A stretch of DNA of 7,777 nt from Alphaproteobacteria bacterium (GTDB taxonomy: Bacteria > Pseudomonadota > Alphaproteobacteria > UBA11222): contig DMKG01000041.1 in NCBI GenBank assembly GCA_003454415.1, positions 1-7,777 of the forward strand, in the 5' to 3' direction. The notes under the pieces are model-generated. The model worked only from the letters and a program-made list of their open reading frames with translations, did not search any database and had not been told where the DNA came from. The translations under genes were made by a program, and so were the position numbers. Shown piece after piece: positions 6,586-7,777 of this stretch. Position 1 is the first letter of the stretch. Every line of letters begins with the position of its first letter.

Positions 6586-7777
6586 CTATAGCGCCTCGCC
6601 GCGCAGCAGTTTGGGGAGGTCGCCCATATCTCCCGCCGCATGCCGGCTTGCCAGCCGGCGCAAAGGCCCGATCCGGCCAAACGCCCCCATGCCGATATCG
6701 CGCGCCAGGCGCGCCAGCGGCGTATCCATGCGGAACAGGCGGTTCAGCATATCCATCATCAGAGACAGGGAGACATTGTCAAAGCGCCGCCAGGACTGAT
6801 AGCGCTCCAGCACCGTGCGGGCGCCAATATCCAATCCCAGACGCCGGGCGTCGTGGAGCACCTCCGCCAGCACCGCCACATCCCGAAGCCCCAGATTGAA
6901 CCCCTGGCCCGCAATGGGGTGTATGGTGTGCGCCGCATCCCCCGCCAGCGCCAGCCGGTCAGCGATGTAATCGCGCGCATGGCGGAAGGAAAGCGGGTAG
7001 AGAAAACGGTCAGCATCGCTTTCGATCCTGCCCCATTGCGCGCCGAAGCGGGCGCGGAGCTCCGCGTCGAAGCTGTCCTGATCCAGCGCGAAAAGCGCCT
7101 TCGCCCGCGCGTGCGGTTCGGTCCACACCAGCGAAGAACGGTTTCCCGTCATGGGCAGGATGGCGAACGGCCCGCCAGGCAGGAAATATTCATGCGCCAC
7201 ACCGTCATGGGGCCGTTCATGATGCGCCGTCACCACAATTCCGGTTTGCGCATACTCCCATGTAATTGATCTGATCCCGGCCATCTCCCGCAAGGGCGAA
7301 CCGCTTCCATCCGCCGCAATGCAGAGAGGGGCGCGTAACGTCTCACCATCCTCAAGAGTAAGCGTGACGCCAAACGCATCCCTCTCCATGGCGCTTACCC
7401 GCGCCGGCGACCGGATGGAAACCCGGGGCAGCAGGGAAATAGCTTTGTGCAGGGCGGTGCGGAGTTGCTGATTCGCGATGATATGGCCCAGCGGTTCGCC
7501 CGCCTCGCCCGCAGCGCCGTCAAGATGATCGAAATGCAGATGCAGCGGAGAGGGTCTGCGGCCCAGCCGTCCATCACTCACCAGAATATCCCGTATCGGC
7601 TGGGCGTCAGGCGCGATCGCCGGCCAAAGCTCCAGCGCCTCCAGCAAACGGCAGGAAGCGCGGCCCAGCGCGGATACCCGTCCATCGAAAGGCCGCCCCG
7701 GTTGACGGGAAACCGGTTTTTCATCGAGCAGAATGACGGAAAAGCCCACCTGCCCCAAAGCACAGGCCTGTGCTTTG
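6586..7777 (-). CDS. UbiH/UbiF/Coq6-family FAD-dependent hydroxylase, N-terminus cut by the right edge
   Basis: A flavoprotein monooxygenase of the ubiquinone-biosynthesis type, which hydroxylates the quinone ring using FAD, NAD(P)H and oxygen. About 396 residues are visible. The first ones (KAQACALGQVGFSVILLDE) are the second half of the Rossmann FAD-binding motif, so the GxGxxG loop and start codon are just off the window; the frame stays open to the edge. Then come DGRVSALGRASCRLLEALELW, typical of UbiH-like enzymes; the DG motif IAADGSGSPLRE (visible about 153-164); and the FAD ribityl motif AGDAAHTIHPIAGQGFNLGLRDV (about 278-300). A TTG at 7756-7758 could look like a start but would delete half the Rossmann motif, so I reject it. 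Whether this is the C5, C6 or C1 hydroxylase (UbiI, UbiF, UbiH or UbiL/UbiM) cannot be read from motifs. The first codons lie in a perfect palindrome (7756-7777). Confidence 0.93.
   Translation of the reverse strand, partial: KAQACALGQVGFSVILLDEKPVSRQPGRPFDGRVSALGRASCRLLEALELWPAIAPDAQPIRDILVSDGRLGRRPSPLHLHFDHLDGAAGEAGEPLGHIIANQQLRTALHKAISLLPRVSIRSPARVSAMERDAFGVTLTLEDGETLRAPLCIAADGSGSPLREMAGIRSITWEYAQTGIVVTAHHERPHDGVAHEYFLPGGPFAILPMTGNRSSLVWTEPHARAKALFALDQDSFDAELRARFGAQWGRIESDADRFLYPLSFRHARDYIADRLALAGDAAHTIHPIAGQGFNLGLRDVAVLAEVLHDARRLGLDIGARTVLERYQSWRRFDNVSLSLMMDMLNRLFRMDTPLARLARDIGMGAFGRIGPLRRLASRHAAGDMGDLPKLLRGEAL
7756..7777. repeat. Perfect 22-base palindrome at the window end
   Basis: CAAAGCACAGG is followed at once by its exact reverse complement CCTGTGCTTTG, with no loop, ending at the last base shown. 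It lies inside the hydroxylase coding sequence, covering the stretch that encodes KAQACAL. It may extend further outside the window. It is either a genuine palindrome or a fold-back join at a sequence end. Confidence 0.9.

Noticed and set aside
7578..7763. Short frames inside the UbiH-like gene
   Set aside because: Out of frame with the clear flavoprotein motifs; products of Trp/Arg-rich noise.

Overview
The window is a GC-rich, densely coding piece of chromosome. It most likely comes from an alphaproteobacterium, perhaps a Rhodospirillales-like lineage. That placement is an inference. It rests on a RibA that carries a degenerate RibB-like N-terminal domain, a family of OmpR-type regulator I associate with alphaproteobacteria, a Sco copper chaperone together with a UbiH-type hydroxylase (an aerobic, ubiquinone-using lifestyle), and very few non-coding bases. 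I see no tRNA, rRNA, CRISPR array, insertion sequence, integrase or phage gene.

Layout, left to right. Bases 1-2246 (minus) hold most of ileS, isoleucyl-tRNA synthetase, whose C-terminus lies beyond the left edge. Upstream of it on the same strand, after a 99-base gap, is a small exported ankyrin-repeat protein (2346-2987). Only 50 bases separate its start from the divergent Sco/SenC gene (3038-3655, plus). Sco converges on an uncharacterised gene (3725-4387, minus) with a proline-rich N-terminus and a conserved-looking core. Next on the minus strand is ribA, GTP cyclohydrolase II (4515-5642). It is divergent from an orphan OmpR-family response regulator (5825-6574, plus). The regulator in turn meets a ubiquinone-biosynthesis-type FAD hydroxylase (6586-7777, minus) tail to tail, and that gene's N-terminus is cut by the right edge.

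The genes are mostly housekeeping: translation, riboflavin synthesis, copper delivery to cytochrome oxidase and quinone hydroxylation. A loose theme is respiration, since Sco serves the terminal oxidase, RibA supplies flavin, and the UbiH-like enzyme uses FAD to make quinone. Strand changes show that they are not one operon. I do not find a convincing new multi-gene system. The points most worth a second look are a perfect 22-base palindrome at the extreme right end inside the hydroxylase gene, the RibB-like relic in RibA, the two competing starts of the response regulator (one overlapping a possible small upstream ORF by GTGA), the uncharacterised 220-residue protein with a C8 tract in its coding strand, and the very tight Sco/ankyrin divergent region.
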